Shown here: positions 39,690 through 48,809 of the stretch, piece after piece
How the letters are laid out: every line of letters begins with the position of its first letter
Position numbering within the stretch: the first letter of the stretch is position 1
From: Leyella stercorea
Lineage (GTDB): Bacteria; Bacteroidota; Bacteroidia; Bacteroidales; Bacteroidaceae
Length of the DNA stretch: 64,000 nt
Assembly: GCF_021531655.1 (NCBI RefSeq)
Contig: NZ_JADYUF010000010.1
Coordinates: 1-64,000 of the forward strand
Direction: 5' to 3'
Translations under genes and position numbers: made by a program
Notes under the pieces: generated by a model
The model's database searches: none
The model's input: only the letters and a program-made list of their open reading frames with translations
What the model was told of the DNA's origin: nothing

Positions 39690-41147
39690 ATGAAGAAAAA
39701 AATATTTGCCGCATTGCTGGTGGCTCTGTTTATGTCATCATGCACAGGCGACTTCCTCGATAAGTCACCGTCTGACCAGGTAACAACCAAGGAGGCTATA
39801 ACAACGTTGTCTGACGTGAAGAACGCCGTCAACGGATTGTACTCGCTCATGGCGTCGGTCTACTACTACGATTTGTCGATGTTCCTCTATGGCGACATCA
39901 AGGGCGACTGCATGCAGCCCACATCGTGGTCGGGAGGACGTCAGGGCTACTCCTTCTACTTCTTCGATCACACGGCTTCGGTGCCCAACAACGGCGGACT
40001 GTGGGGCCGTCCATACTACATCGTGCGCAACGCCTTCAACGTCATCAAGGCCATCGATGACGGCAAGGTGAACGCTACGCAAGCCGAACTTGCCAACTAT
40101 CGTGGCGAGGCGCTTGCCGCAATAGCCCTCTGCTATTTCGACCTTACGCGACTGTATGGCTATCCTTATGCCAAGGACAACGGCGCTTCGCCCGGCGTGC
40201 CGTTGCTCGATCACGCCATAGGCTATGGCGAAACGTCGACTCGCAGCAGCGTGGCAGAGTGCTACGAATATATCATCAACAAGCTGAAGGAGGCGATTCC
40301 GCTGCTCTCAAATTCACGCAACGACGGACATCTCAATTCCTATGCAGCACGCGCATTGCTCGCCCGCACCTATCTGTATTGCGGAATGAACAAGGAAGCG
40401 TTCGGCACTGCCGACATGCTCATCAACGACTTGAAGTCGACGGGATTGTACTATCTTGTTGACAACGCCCACTATGCCGACATGTATGCATGGGGCAACA
40501 AGTTCGGAGCAGAGGCTTTGTTCCAGGTTTCTAACACTGCAACATCCAATCCAGGTCGCGACGGACTGTCGTATATGCTGCACTGGTGGGGATATGCAGC
40601 CGTTGTGCTGACCGACGATTTCGCACAGAAACTCAAGAGCGACCCTGCCGACGTGCGCAACCAGCTCGTTGCAACATATCAGGACGGTGGCGACCACCAG
40701 TACTATAATCTACTGCTGAAGTATCCGGGCGAGAACGGCTACAACTCTCCGTCGTTCGACAACAACTATACTGTAATACGTCTGTCGGAGGTGTACCTCA
40801 TTGCTGCCGAGGCAGGACTGAAGGCAGGTGGCGAACTGCGCCAGCCGGCACTCGATTACCTCAACGATATAGTGCGAAGAGCCAATCCTGACGCTTCCGT
40901 AAGCGACGCTGAGTTCACGCTCGACCGTGTTCTCGACGAGCGCGCCAAGGAACTCGTTGGCGAGGGACATCGCTATTTCGACCTTCTGCGCAATGGCAAG
41001 AAGATAGTACGCCGAGGCGGTAAGCACCTGCCCAACGCTCCCGAAGAAATCGACTGGAACTACTATAAGTGCGTATTGCCTATAAGTCGTGATGAGTTTA
41101 CGTTCAATCCTGACATGGAGCAGAACGAAGGTTACACTAAAGAATAA
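39690..41147 (+). CDS. SusD/RagB-family surface lipoprotein (locus 2)
   Basis: The 485-residue protein has lipobox FMSSC (Cys18) followed by TGDFLDKSPSDQVTT, the usual SusD N-terminus. TPR-like helices include YRGEALAAIALCYFDLTRLYGYPY, and the C-terminal signature is VLDERAKELVGEGHRYFDLLRNG. It binds the substrate at the surface over the SusC barrel. The sequence differs strongly from the SusD of locus 1, so the two loci probably bind different ligands. Confidence 0.95.
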   Translation: MKKKIFAALLVALFMSSCTGDFLDKSPSDQVTTKEAITTLSDVKNAVNGLYSLMASVYYYDLSMFLYGDIKGDCMQPTSWSGGRQGYSFYFFDHTASVPNNGGLWGRPYYIVRNAFNVIKAIDDGKVNATQAELANYRGEALAAIALCYFDLTRLYGYPYAKDNGASPGVPLLDHAIGYGETSTRSSVAECYEYIINKLKEAIPLLSNSRNDGHLNSYAARALLARTYLYCGMNKEAFGTADMLINDLKSTGLYYLVDNAHYADMYAWGNKFGAEALFQVSNTATSNPGRDGLSYMLHWWGYAAVVLTDDFAQKLKSDPADVRNQLVATYQDGGDHQYYNLLLKYPGENGYNSPSFDNNYTVIRLSEVYLIAAEAGLKAGGELRQPALDYLNDIVRRANPDASVSDAEFTLDRVLDERAKELVGEGHRYFDLLRNGKKIVRRGGKHLPNAPEEIDWNYYKCVLPISRDEFTFNPDMEQNEGYTKE

Positions 41148-41155
41148 GTAAGGTT

Positions 41156-42184
41156 ATGGAAAAGACAAGATTCAAGAGCTTGTGCTCGTACGTGTGGCTG
41201 GTGGTGATGCTGGCGTGTGTGGCGAGCTGTTCGGACGACGACGGGCTGCAACCGCAGCAAACCGACTTCGTGACGTATAAGATAAAGGGCTACGAAAATG
41301 CCAAGACTACAATCGATGCCGCTACGCATACCATTACCGTCAGGCTGTCCGACGACGTGACGGACGGCTCGGCGCTTGTGCCGGAGTTTACCGTCTCGGA
41401 CGGTGCGCAGGCTTCTATCAACCGCGTCGTGCAGCAAAGCGGTGCCAATACGTTGAACTTCAACGACATGGTATTGTACACCGTGTCTAATGCCGACTAT
41501 ACGGTCAAGACACGTTGGCACGTTGTGGTGACCAACAACGACTACACAGCCCGGTATGGTATGGGCAATTTTCTGAGCTATTGGTGGTCGAACAACGGCA
41601 CTTCCGACCAAGGCTATTATCTGCAACAGCAGCATACAGGACCTTATTCCGACGTGAATTGCGGTCCGGCATGCGCAACGATGGCGATGAAGTGGCGCAA
41701 TCCGCAATTTACGGGCACCGTAGAGGACACTCGCAACAGTGCCGTGCATAGCGAAATAGACGGTGGCACGTGGTGGTATCCGCGCGATATTGTCAATTAC
41801 TTGCAGCGTAATGGCGTTGACGCATACTACTGGAACTTCGATGGAGCTACCACTGAAGGCTTTATAAATAAGGTGCGCCAGCTCCTGGAGCAGAACAATC
41901 TGTGCATAGTATGCCTCAACAGCGCCAACCTCAGCGTTCAGACAGCCGTGTCGAAGGAGTATCACACACATAAATATTATAGTGACGGCTCGGGCCATTT
42001 CCTCCTTATCAAGGGCTATCGTGTAGTGAACGGCAAGACATGGTTTGAGATTCACGACCCGTGGGGACTCGACAAGAAGTATTCGGATGGCACCTACTGC
42101 GGAGCCAACCGCTACTATGCCGGCGAAGAAGTGGCAACATGTATCAAGTGGAACATTTGGACTGTCGTGGTGCCATACTCTTGA
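41156..42184 (+). CDS. C39-like cysteine peptidase lipoprotein of SusC/SusD locus 2
   Basis: The 342-residue protein has a lipoprotein signal with Cys25 (CVASC followed by SDDDG), a small beta-rich N-terminal domain (about 38-120, VTYKIKGYENAKTTIDAATHTI) resembling DUF5018-type binding domains, and a C-terminal papain-like C39 domain. Catalytic candidates are Cys169 in NCGPACATMA, His281 in GSGHFLLIKGY and Asp301 in EIHDPWG, in the order and spacing of Peptidase_C39_2. It begins 8 bases after susD, so it is the third gene of the operon. Acidic lipobox neighbours (SDDD) suit surface export. The target peptide is unknown; transglutaminase-like activity is an alternative for this fold. Confidence 0.72.
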   Translation: MEKTRFKSLCSYVWLVVMLACVASCSDDDGLQPQQTDFVTYKIKGYENAKTTIDAATHTITVRLSDDVTDGSALVPEFTVSDGAQASINRVVQQSGANTLNFNDMVLYTVSNADYTVKTRWHVVVTNNDYTARYGMGNFLSYWWSNNGTSDQGYYLQQQHTGPYSDVNCGPACATMAMKWRNPQFTGTVEDTRNSAVHSEIDGGTWWYPRDIVNYLQRNGVDAYYWNFDGATTEGFINKVRQLLEQNNLCIVCLNSANLSVQTAVSKEYHTHKYYSDGSGHFLLIKGYRVVNGKTWFEIHDPWGLDKKYSDGTYCGANRYYAGEEVATCIKWNIWTVVVPYS

Positions 42185-42207
42185 TAAAGACAATCAGTGT
42201 AAAAAAA

Positions 42208-42336
42208 TAGGAGGCTACGGCGTCCTCGTCGTAGCCTGAGCAATAAAACAGCGCAAACCAAATGAGGGAGTAACATCCTAACATTTGAAATGCCAACCAA
42301 CTGCTCAGGCTACGACGAGGACGCCGTAGCCTCCTA
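42208..42336. repeat. REP-like hairpin element at the centre of the giant inverted repeat
   Basis: The left arm TAGGAGGCTACGGCGTCCTC...GCCTGAGCA (42208-42242) and its exact inverse (42302-42336) flank 59 unique bases. It belongs to the family seen at 2449 and 36130, but unlike those its arms are identical, and the identity continues outward for at least 21 kb on both sides. Confidence 0.92.
42243..42301. other. 59-base unique spacer of the inverted duplication
   Basis: This is the only sequence right of 20544 without a mirror copy. It begins ATAAAACAGCGC and ends AATGCCAACCAAC, and shows no further symmetry. Confidence 0.95.
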
Positions 42337-42359
42337 TTTTTTTACACTGATTGTCTTTA

Positions 42360-43388
42360 TCAAGAGTATGGCACCACGACAGTCCAAATGTTCCACTTGA
42401 TACATGTTGCCACTTCTTCGCCGGCATAGTAGCGGTTGGCTCCGCAGTAGGTGCCATCCGAATACTTCTTGTCGAGTCCCCACGGGTCGTGAATCTCAAA
42501 CCATGTCTTGCCGTTCACTACACGATAGCCCTTGATAAGGAGGAAATGGCCCGAGCCGTCACTATAATATTTATGTGTGTGATACTCCTTCGACACGGCT
42601 GTCTGAACGCTGAGGTTGGCGCTGTTGAGGCATACTATGCACAGATTGTTCTGCTCCAGGAGCTGGCGCACCTTATTTATAAAGCCTTCAGTGGTAGCTC
42701 CATCGAAGTTCCAGTAGTATGCGTCAACGCCATTACGCTGCAAGTAATTGACAATATCGCGCGGATACCACCACGTGCCACCGTCTATTTCGCTATGCAC
42801 GGCACTGTTGCGAGTGTCCTCTACGGTGCCCGTAAATTGCGGATTGCGCCACTTCATCGCCATCGTTGCGCATGCCGGACCGCAATTCACGTCGGAATAA
42901 GGTCCTGTATGCTGCTGTTGCAGATAATAGCCTTGGTCGGAAGTGCCGTTGTTCGACCACCAATAGCTCAGAAAATTGCCCATACCATACCGGGCTGTGT
43001 AGTCGTTGTTGGTCACCACAACGTGCCAACGTGTCTTGACCGTATAGTCGGCATTAGACACGGTGTACAATACCATGTCGTTGAAGTTCAACGTATTGGC
43101 ACCGCTTTGCTGCACGACGCGGTTGATAGAAGCCTGCGCACCGTCCGAGACGGTAAACTCCGGCACAAGCGCCGAGCCGTCCGTCACGTCGTCGGACAGC
43201 CTGACGGTAATGGTATGCGTAGCGGCATCGATTGTAGTCTTGGCATTTTCGTAGCCCTTTATCTTATACGTCACGAAGTCGGTTTGCTGCGGTTGCAGCC
43301 CGTCGTCGTCCGAACAGCTCGCCACACACGCCAGCATCACCACCAGCCACACGTACGAGCACAAGCTCTTGAATCTTGTCTTTTCCAT
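42360..43388 (-). CDS. C39-like cysteine peptidase lipoprotein, mirror copy
   Basis: Identical in sequence to 41156-42184: lipobox Cys25, DUF5018-like domain and C39-like triad Cys169/His281/Asp301. The two copies converge towards the fold-back, 175 bases apart. If the duplication is real, the natural downstream neighbour of the original gene has been replaced by this copy. Confidence 0.72.
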   Translation of the reverse strand: MEKTRFKSLCSYVWLVVMLACVASCSDDDGLQPQQTDFVTYKIKGYENAKTTIDAATHTITVRLSDDVTDGSALVPEFTVSDGAQASINRVVQQSGANTLNFNDMVLYTVSNADYTVKTRWHVVVTNNDYTARYGMGNFLSYWWSNNGTSDQGYYLQQQHTGPYSDVNCGPACATMAMKWRNPQFTGTVEDTRNSAVHSEIDGGTWWYPRDIVNYLQRNGVDAYYWNFDGATTEGFINKVRQLLEQNNLCIVCLNSANLSVQTAVSKEYHTHKYYSDGSGHFLLIKGYRVVNGKTWFEIHDPWGLDKKYSDGTYCGANRYYAGEEVATCIKWNIWTVVVPYS

Positions 43389-43396
43389 AACCTTAC

Positions 43397-44854
43397 TTAT
43401 TCTTTAGTGTAACCTTCGTTCTGCTCCATGTCAGGATTGAACGTAAACTCATCACGACTTATAGGCAATACGCACTTATAGTAGTTCCAGTCGATTTCTT
43501 CGGGAGCGTTGGGCAGGTGCTTACCGCCTCGGCGTACTATCTTCTTGCCATTGCGCAGAAGGTCGAAATAGCGATGTCCCTCGCCAACGAGTTCCTTGGC
43601 GCGCTCGTCGAGAACACGGTCGAGCGTGAACTCAGCGTCGCTTACGGAAGCGTCAGGATTGGCTCTTCGCACTATATCGTTGAGGTAATCGAGTGCCGGC
43701 TGGCGCAGTTCGCCACCTGCCTTCAGTCCTGCCTCGGCAGCAATGAGGTACACCTCCGACAGACGTATTACAGTATAGTTGTTGTCGAACGACGGAGAGT
43801 TGTAGCCGTTCTCGCCCGGATACTTCAGCAGTAGATTATAGTACTGGTGGTCGCCACCGTCCTGATATGTTGCAACGAGCTGGTTGCGCACGTCGGCAGG
43901 GTCGCTCTTGAGTTTCTGTGCGAAATCGTCGGTCAGCACAACGGCTGCATATCCCCACCAGTGCAGCATATACGACAGTCCGTCGCGACCTGGATTGGAT
44001 GTTGCAGTGTTAGAAACCTGGAACAAAGCCTCTGCTCCGAACTTGTTGCCCCATGCATACATGTCGGCATAGTGGGCGTTGTCAACAAGATAGTACAATC
44101 CCGTCGACTTCAAGTCGTTGATGAGCATGTCGGCAGTGCCGAACGCTTCCTTGTTCATTCCGCAATACAGATAGGTGCGGGCGAGCAATGCGCGTGCTGC
44201 ATAGGAATTGAGATGTCCGTCGTTGCGTGAATTTGAGAGCAGCGGAATCGCCTCCTTCAGCTTGTTGATGATATATTCGTAGCACTCTGCCACGCTGCTG
44301 CGAGTCGACGTTTCGCCATAGCCTATGGCGTGATCGAGCAACGGCACGCCGGGCGAAGCGCCGTTGTCCTTGGCATAAGGATAGCCATACAGTCGCGTAA
44401 GGTCGAAATAGCAGAGGGCTATTGCGGCAAGCGCCTCGCCACGATAGTTGGCAAGTTCGGCTTGCGTAGCGTTCACCTTGCCGTCATCGATGGCCTTGAT
44501 GACGTTGAAGGCGTTGCGCACGATGTAGTATGGACGGCCCCACAGTCCGCCGTTGTTGGGCACCGAAGCCGTGTGATCGAAGAAGTAGAAGGAGTAGCCC
44601 TGACGTCCTCCCGACCACGATGTGGGCTGCATGCAGTCGCCCTTGATGTCGCCATAGAGGAACATCGACAAATCGTAGTAGTAGACCGACGCCATGAGCG
44701 AGTACAATCCGTTGACGGCGTTCTTCACGTCAGACAACGTTGTTATAGCCTCCTTGGTTGTTACCTGGTCAGACGGTGACTTATCGAGGAAGTCGCCTGT
44801 GCATGATGACATAAACAGAGCCACCAGCAATGCGGCAAATATTTTTTTCTTCAT
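43397..44854 (-). CDS. SusD/RagB-family surface lipoprotein, mirror copy of locus 2
   Basis: Identical to 39690-41147 over all 485 residues: lipobox Cys18, TPR-like helices and the RagB C-terminal signature. Confidence 0.94.
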   Translation of the reverse strand: MKKKIFAALLVALFMSSCTGDFLDKSPSDQVTTKEAITTLSDVKNAVNGLYSLMASVYYYDLSMFLYGDIKGDCMQPTSWSGGRQGYSFYFFDHTASVPNNGGLWGRPYYIVRNAFNVIKAIDDGKVNATQAELANYRGEALAAIALCYFDLTRLYGYPYAKDNGASPGVPLLDHAIGYGETSTRSSVAECYEYIINKLKEAIPLLSNSRNDGHLNSYAARALLARTYLYCGMNKEAFGTADMLINDLKSTGLYYLVDNAHYADMYAWGNKFGAEALFQVSNTATSNPGRDGLSYMLHWWGYAAVVLTDDFAQKLKSDPADVRNQLVATYQDGGDHQYYNLLLKYPGENGYNSPSFDNNYTVIRLSEVYLIAAEAGLKAGGELRQPALDYLNDIVRRANPDASVSDAEFTLDRVLDERAKELVGEGHRYFDLLRNGKKIVRRGGKHLPNAPEEIDWNYYKCVLPISRDEFTFNPDMEQNEGYTKE

Positions 44855-44866
44855 AGTGTTGCGTTT

Positions 44867-47800
44867 TTAAAGTCCAATTTCCAAACCGAATGAGAATGTC
44901 TTGAGAGGCGGGATTTCAAATCCCACAGTACCCATGAGTTCGGGGTCGTACTGTGTGTACTTGGCCCATGTAAGGAGGTTGCTGCCCGAGAAGTATACGC
45001 GTGCACGGCTCAGTCCGAGCTTCTTTATCCACGAGTCGGGAGCGTTGACTCCGAGTACGAGGCTCTTCAGTCGCAGATGGTCGGTGCTGTGTATGCCACG
45101 CGACGAGTGCCACCATCCGCCGTAGTTCTGTCCGTAGACATAGCGCGGAATGTCGGTCTGGTCGCCCGGCTTCTGCCAGCGGCGGCGCAGCTCGATACTC
45201 TTTGGCGCTGTGGCGGACTTGCCGTCGTCCTGAAGTGCCCACATTGCGTCGTCGTAGCTGTGGCCTCCGAGCGAATAGGTTAGATTGAACATAAGGTCGA
45301 AATACTTGTAGCGGAACGTGTTGCCGATGCTTCCGCTTACGGTGGGATAGATGTTCTCCAGCGGCACCATTACCGCATCGTTGGGGTCGTACACCTTTTC
45401 GCGCGAGCGCACTCCGTCCTTCTCGACATTGGAATAGTACATAGGCAGACCGTTTTCGGGGTCAACGCCGGCATATTCGCGCAGACAGATGGTGCCGAGC
45501 GAGTAGCCTTCCTTCACGACGTAGTAGTTGCCGGTGAAGTATTGCGGCACATCGGCGAGCTTGAGCACCTTGTTCTTGTTGTGCGTCATCATGAACGTCG
45601 AGGTCCATGTGAAGTCCTTGTTGTCGATATTGGTAGAGCGTACCTCAAGCTCGAATCCCGTATTGCGCATGCGTCCGATGTTGTCCATGATAGAGCCGAA
45701 GCCTGTTATCGGGTCGACCATCTTGCTCATGAGCAGGTCGCGGGTGTCGCGGGTATACCAGTCGAATGTGATGTTGAGCCGGCGGAACAATGTGAGGTCG
45801 AGACCAACGTTGAGTGCGTAGTTCTTTTCCCAGCTGAGCTTGTCGTTGCTGAGCGTGCTTTCCACCATAGCCGGAAGGTCGTTGTACTTGTAGGTTACGT
45901 CATACATTCCGTTGTACGAATAGAGCGACGACGGGATATTGCCGTTGACGCCGTAGCTGAGTCGTATCTTGCCGTCGGTGAGCCAGTTCTCGCACGACTT
46001 GAGGAACTTCTCATGCGAGAAGCGCCATGAGCCAGATATAGCCCAGAAGTTCTCCCATCGGTTGTCGGGATGCAGACGTGACGAACCGTCGCGACGGAAA
46101 CTTGCCGAGAGATAGTAGCGTGTCTTGTAGTCGTAATTGGCACGGAACACATACGAGAGCATAGCGTCGCCCGAAATGTAGTTGCCAATCTCTACCGGCG
46201 TAGATGCCACGTTGAGCACATTCTTCTTGTCGGTGGCGTAGTTCTTTGCCTCGGCAAAGGCGTAGTCCTTGTCCCAGCTGTGTATTTCGTAGGCTGCAAG
46301 CACGTCGACAGAGTGCTCACCGAACTTGGCGGCGTAGTTGAGTCGGGTGTTGCTGTTGTAGGTAAGGTTCTCCACACGATAGAAGTCGCCCTGTCCGTTG
46401 GGGCTTCTGCCGTCGGAACTTTCGGGCGAGAAGTAGCGGAACTCGTTGGTGTTGATATAGTCCACATTGAATACTGTAGACAGTCGCAAACCCTTCAATA
46501 TGGTGTAGCCAGCCTCAGCCGATGCGAAGGTGCGTGCTATTCGGCTGCGGTGGGTATTTATCTCGTTCTCTTCAACAAGGTTCATGTAGTTGAGTTCCTT
46601 GACGCTTTTGTTGTACGATCCGTCCTCGTTGTATATGGGCACCGACGGCGTGAGCGCAAACTTGAGCGCATGCATAGGGTTGCTGTAGTACTGTGCTCCG
46701 GGCAGCGGCTTCTCCTTGGTGAGCGAGAAGATGCCGCTCAGAGCGAGGTCGAAGTTCTTGTATTTGTTGTTGACGTTGAGATGGCCGCTGTATCGTTCAA
46801 AACCCGAGTTGCGTGCCACACTCTCCTGATTGGTATAGTTGACCGATGCGGCGAAACGTGTGTTCTCGCGGCCGCTCATTACGGAGAAGTCGTAGTTCTG
46901 CTGCAACGCTTTTCTGAACAGAGCCTTCTGCCAGTCGGCATAGCCTCCAGCCGGACGCGGGGCGTAATTGTCGATTATCTCCTCGGCATGTTCCTCAGCC
47001 CACTCCACAGTCTGACCCGCATCGATATTGGCATTGACAAAACCCTCGAGCACCAGGTTGCGTCGCTCCTCGCCTCCCATTGTCGGGCGGTAGCGATAAG
47101 CCATGTCGCTTATGCCGAAGCTTGCCTTGAGATTGTATGTGGTCTTGCCCTGCGCGGCCTTCTTGGTGGTGATGAGCACAACGCCGTTGGCGCCACGTGC
47201 ACCGTAGAGCGAGGCTGAAGCTGCATCCTTAAGGATTGTCACGTTCTCTATGTCCGACGGATTGAGGGTGCTGAGTATGCCGAAGCCGCCCGAGTTCATG
47301 CCGTTCGACGAGAAGTTGCCCGACATGATGGGCACGCCGTCGAGCACATAAAGCGGCTCGTTGGAAGCCGAGAGCGAACCTATACCGCGTATGCGCATGG
47401 TAGAATTGGCGCCCGGCGTTCCGTTGCCTGTGCTGATGGCAACGCCCGAGAGGTTGCCTTCCATCATCTGCGCAAGCGAGATTACGGGCAGGTCTTTCTG
47501 CTTCTCGACACTCATTACCGATGCCGAACCCGTGTAGGCACCCTTCTTGATGTTGCCATAACCGGTCACAACAACTTCGTTAAGTTCCGAGATGTCGTCG
47601 TCGAGCTGTATGGTCTTCATCTGCGTAGAGCCATGAACGGTGATACGATACGACACCATACGCATACCAATCATGCGGAATTCCAGTTCGTACACTCCGT
47701 TTTTGGGTACGGGCAGCGCATATCTGCCGTTGATGTCGGTAAGGCATATTCTGTCAATCGACTTCACCGACACTGTAACGCCCGGCAACGGGTCGCCATT

Positions 47801-47947
47801 ACTATCAGTCACCATACCCTTGATTTGGTAAATCGTCTGTTGCGCTTTCTGCACAGCGAGCTCATCGTTTGCCACTTTATTAGCCGAAACACCAACCGGT
47901 GCAGCCAACAAAGACGCCACGATACACATCAATACTTTGTCGTTCAT
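44867..47947 (-). CDS. SusC/RagA-family TonB-dependent transporter, mirror copy of locus 2
   Basis: Identical to 36597-39677 (1026 residues), with the ATG at 47947 and an alternative TTG at 47953. Signal peptide, carboxypeptidase-regulatory-like domain, plug and barrel are intact. It is preceded by mirror copies of the candidate promoter boxes (48075-48090). Confidence 0.94.
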   Translation of the reverse strand: MNDKVLMCIVASLLAAPVGVSANKVANDELAVQKAQQTIYQIKGMVTDSNGDPLPGVTVSVKSIDRICLTDINGRYALPVPKNGVYELEFRMIGMRMVSYRITVHGSTQMKTIQLDDDISELNEVVVTGYGNIKKGAYTGSASVMSVEKQKDLPVISLAQMMEGNLSGVAISTGNGTPGANSTMRIRGIGSLSASNEPLYVLDGVPIMSGNFSSNGMNSGGFGILSTLNPSDIENVTILKDAASASLYGARGANGVVLITTKKAAQGKTTYNLKASFGISDMAYRYRPTMGGEERRNLVLEGFVNANIDAGQTVEWAEEHAEEIIDNYAPRPAGGYADWQKALFRKALQQNYDFSVMSGRENTRFAASVNYTNQESVARNSGFERYSGHLNVNNKYKNFDLALSGIFSLTKEKPLPGAQYYSNPMHALKFALTPSVPIYNEDGSYNKSVKELNYMNLVEENEINTHRSRIARTFASAEAGYTILKGLRLSTVFNVDYINTNEFRYFSPESSDGRSPNGQGDFYRVENLTYNSNTRLNYAAKFGEHSVDVLAAYEIHSWDKDYAFAEAKNYATDKKNVLNVASTPVEIGNYISGDAMLSYVFRANYDYKTRYYLSASFRRDGSSRLHPDNRWENFWAISGSWRFSHEKFLKSCENWLTDGKIRLSYGVNGNIPSSLYSYNGMYDVTYKYNDLPAMVESTLSNDKLSWEKNYALNVGLDLTLFRRLNITFDWYTRDTRDLLMSKMVDPITGFGSIMDNIGRMRNTGFELEVRSTNIDNKDFTWTSTFMMTHNKNKVLKLADVPQYFTGNYYVVKEGYSLGTICLREYAGVDPENGLPMYYSNVEKDGVRSREKVYDPNDAVMVPLENIYPTVSGSIGNTFRYKYFDLMFNLTYSLGGHSYDDAMWALQDDGKSATAPKSIELRRRWQKPGDQTDIPRYVYGQNYGGWWHSSRGIHSTDHLRLKSLVLGVNAPDSWIKKLGLSRARVYFSGSNLLTWAKYTQYDPELMGTVGFEIPPLKTFSFGLEIGL

Positions 47948-48074
47948 AGGCAAGAAATCGTTTATGGTTCGTATTCAAAGAGTTTTCAAACAATAATCTG
48001 ATTGGCTATCATTAATAACTTGACATAAATCGCATTAATAATTTGAAATAATAGAATCAGAGGTTTGACACGTT

Positions 48075-48090
48075 CAAAATTACAAAATTA
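48075..48090 (-). promoter_or_regulatory. Candidate -7 boxes of SusC/SusD locus 2, mirror copy
   Basis: Mirror of 36454-36469: two overlapping TAATTTTG boxes on the minus strand. Confidence 0.38.
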
Positions 48091-48298
48091 ATTACACAAT
48101 ATAACATAACTTATACGTTATTCTATTAAATTCACATAAAAAGATGTATAAATCTTTCAGTCTGCAAGCTCGTATAGGCTCTACACCTTATTATATTATA
48201 TATATTGACAAAACCATACGAAATCATTCGCCATATTTCTATAATTAAGATTCATCCGAAATATGGAGTGTTACGACTGTTTTCAATGAAGACCTGAC

Positions 48299-48414
48299 TG
48301 TAGGAGGTTATGGCGTCCTCGCCATAACCTGAGCAAGCAGCTATGTGAAAAATCAACAATAAGAAAGTGTCGGCAGTCTGCTCAGGCTACGGCGGGGACG
48401 CCATAGCCTCCTAC
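48299..48414. repeat. REP-like hairpin element, mirror copy
   Basis: Mirror of the complete element at 36130-36245, with the same imperfections in its two arms. This shows that the large repeat preserves even mismatches inside small repeats. Confidence 0.85.
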
Positions 48415-48498
48415 TATTTGCATTGCCAATCCACTATGAAACTTGAACTTCAAATATGGTCACCCCAAATGCCAGATGAAGCAAATCCATCGGATTTT

Positions 48499-48603
48499 CA
48501 AAAGGAGTCCTTTTGGCTTGCAAAACGAGTCCTTTTGAGGTGCAAAAGGAGTCCTTTTGATGAGCAAAACGAGTCCTTTTGGAGGGCAAAAGGAGTCCTT
48601 TTG
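48499..48603. repeat. Five-unit 22-bp array, mirror copy of the third locus
   Basis: Mirror of 35941-36045, with the same alternation of cores read on the other strand (GGAGTCC / CGAGTCC). Confidence 0.92.
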
Positions 48604-48742
48604 AAAAGCACCGGTTATAATACCGTTTTATCGACCTGCAAATACTAACAATATGACATACAATAAACCTACATTATTGGATAATATTACACAATTATCA
48701 AAAAGATAATAAGGAAAAGCTGTTATTTATCGAAATTTATCG

Positions 48743-48750
48743 TAACTTTG
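48743..48750 (+). promoter_or_regulatory. -7 box of the aminotransferase gene, mirror copy
   Basis: TAACTTTG, mirror of 35794-35801, 60 bases before the ATG at 48810. Confidence 0.55.
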
Positions 48751-48809
48751 CATTTAACAAGGCGCATAAGAATGCGCTTAAAACTTAATCATTAAATAAG
48801 AGTACAGAA

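Larger units (their letters stand above)
20544..42242. repeat. Left arm of a giant perfect inverted repeat (visible part)
   Basis: Every base x in this interval that I compared is complementary to 84544-x. Reading frames on both arms are mirrored with identical lengths and sequences and no indels over 21,699 bp. The arm is cut off by the window edge at its partner end, so the true outer boundary is not visible. Confidence 0.97.

Noticed and set aside
41132..42193. 353-codon minus-strand frame opposite the C39-like peptidase gene (mirror 42351-43412)
   Set aside because: The plus-strand product has a lipobox and a catalytic triad; the antisense product has no domain features.
42208..42336. 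Hairpin telomere or resolution site of a linear replicon giving a head-to-head dimer
   Set aside because: Known telomere junctions are palindromic to the centre; here 59 asymmetric bases sit in the middle and the flanking repeat belongs to a dispersed family. No protelomerase gene is present.
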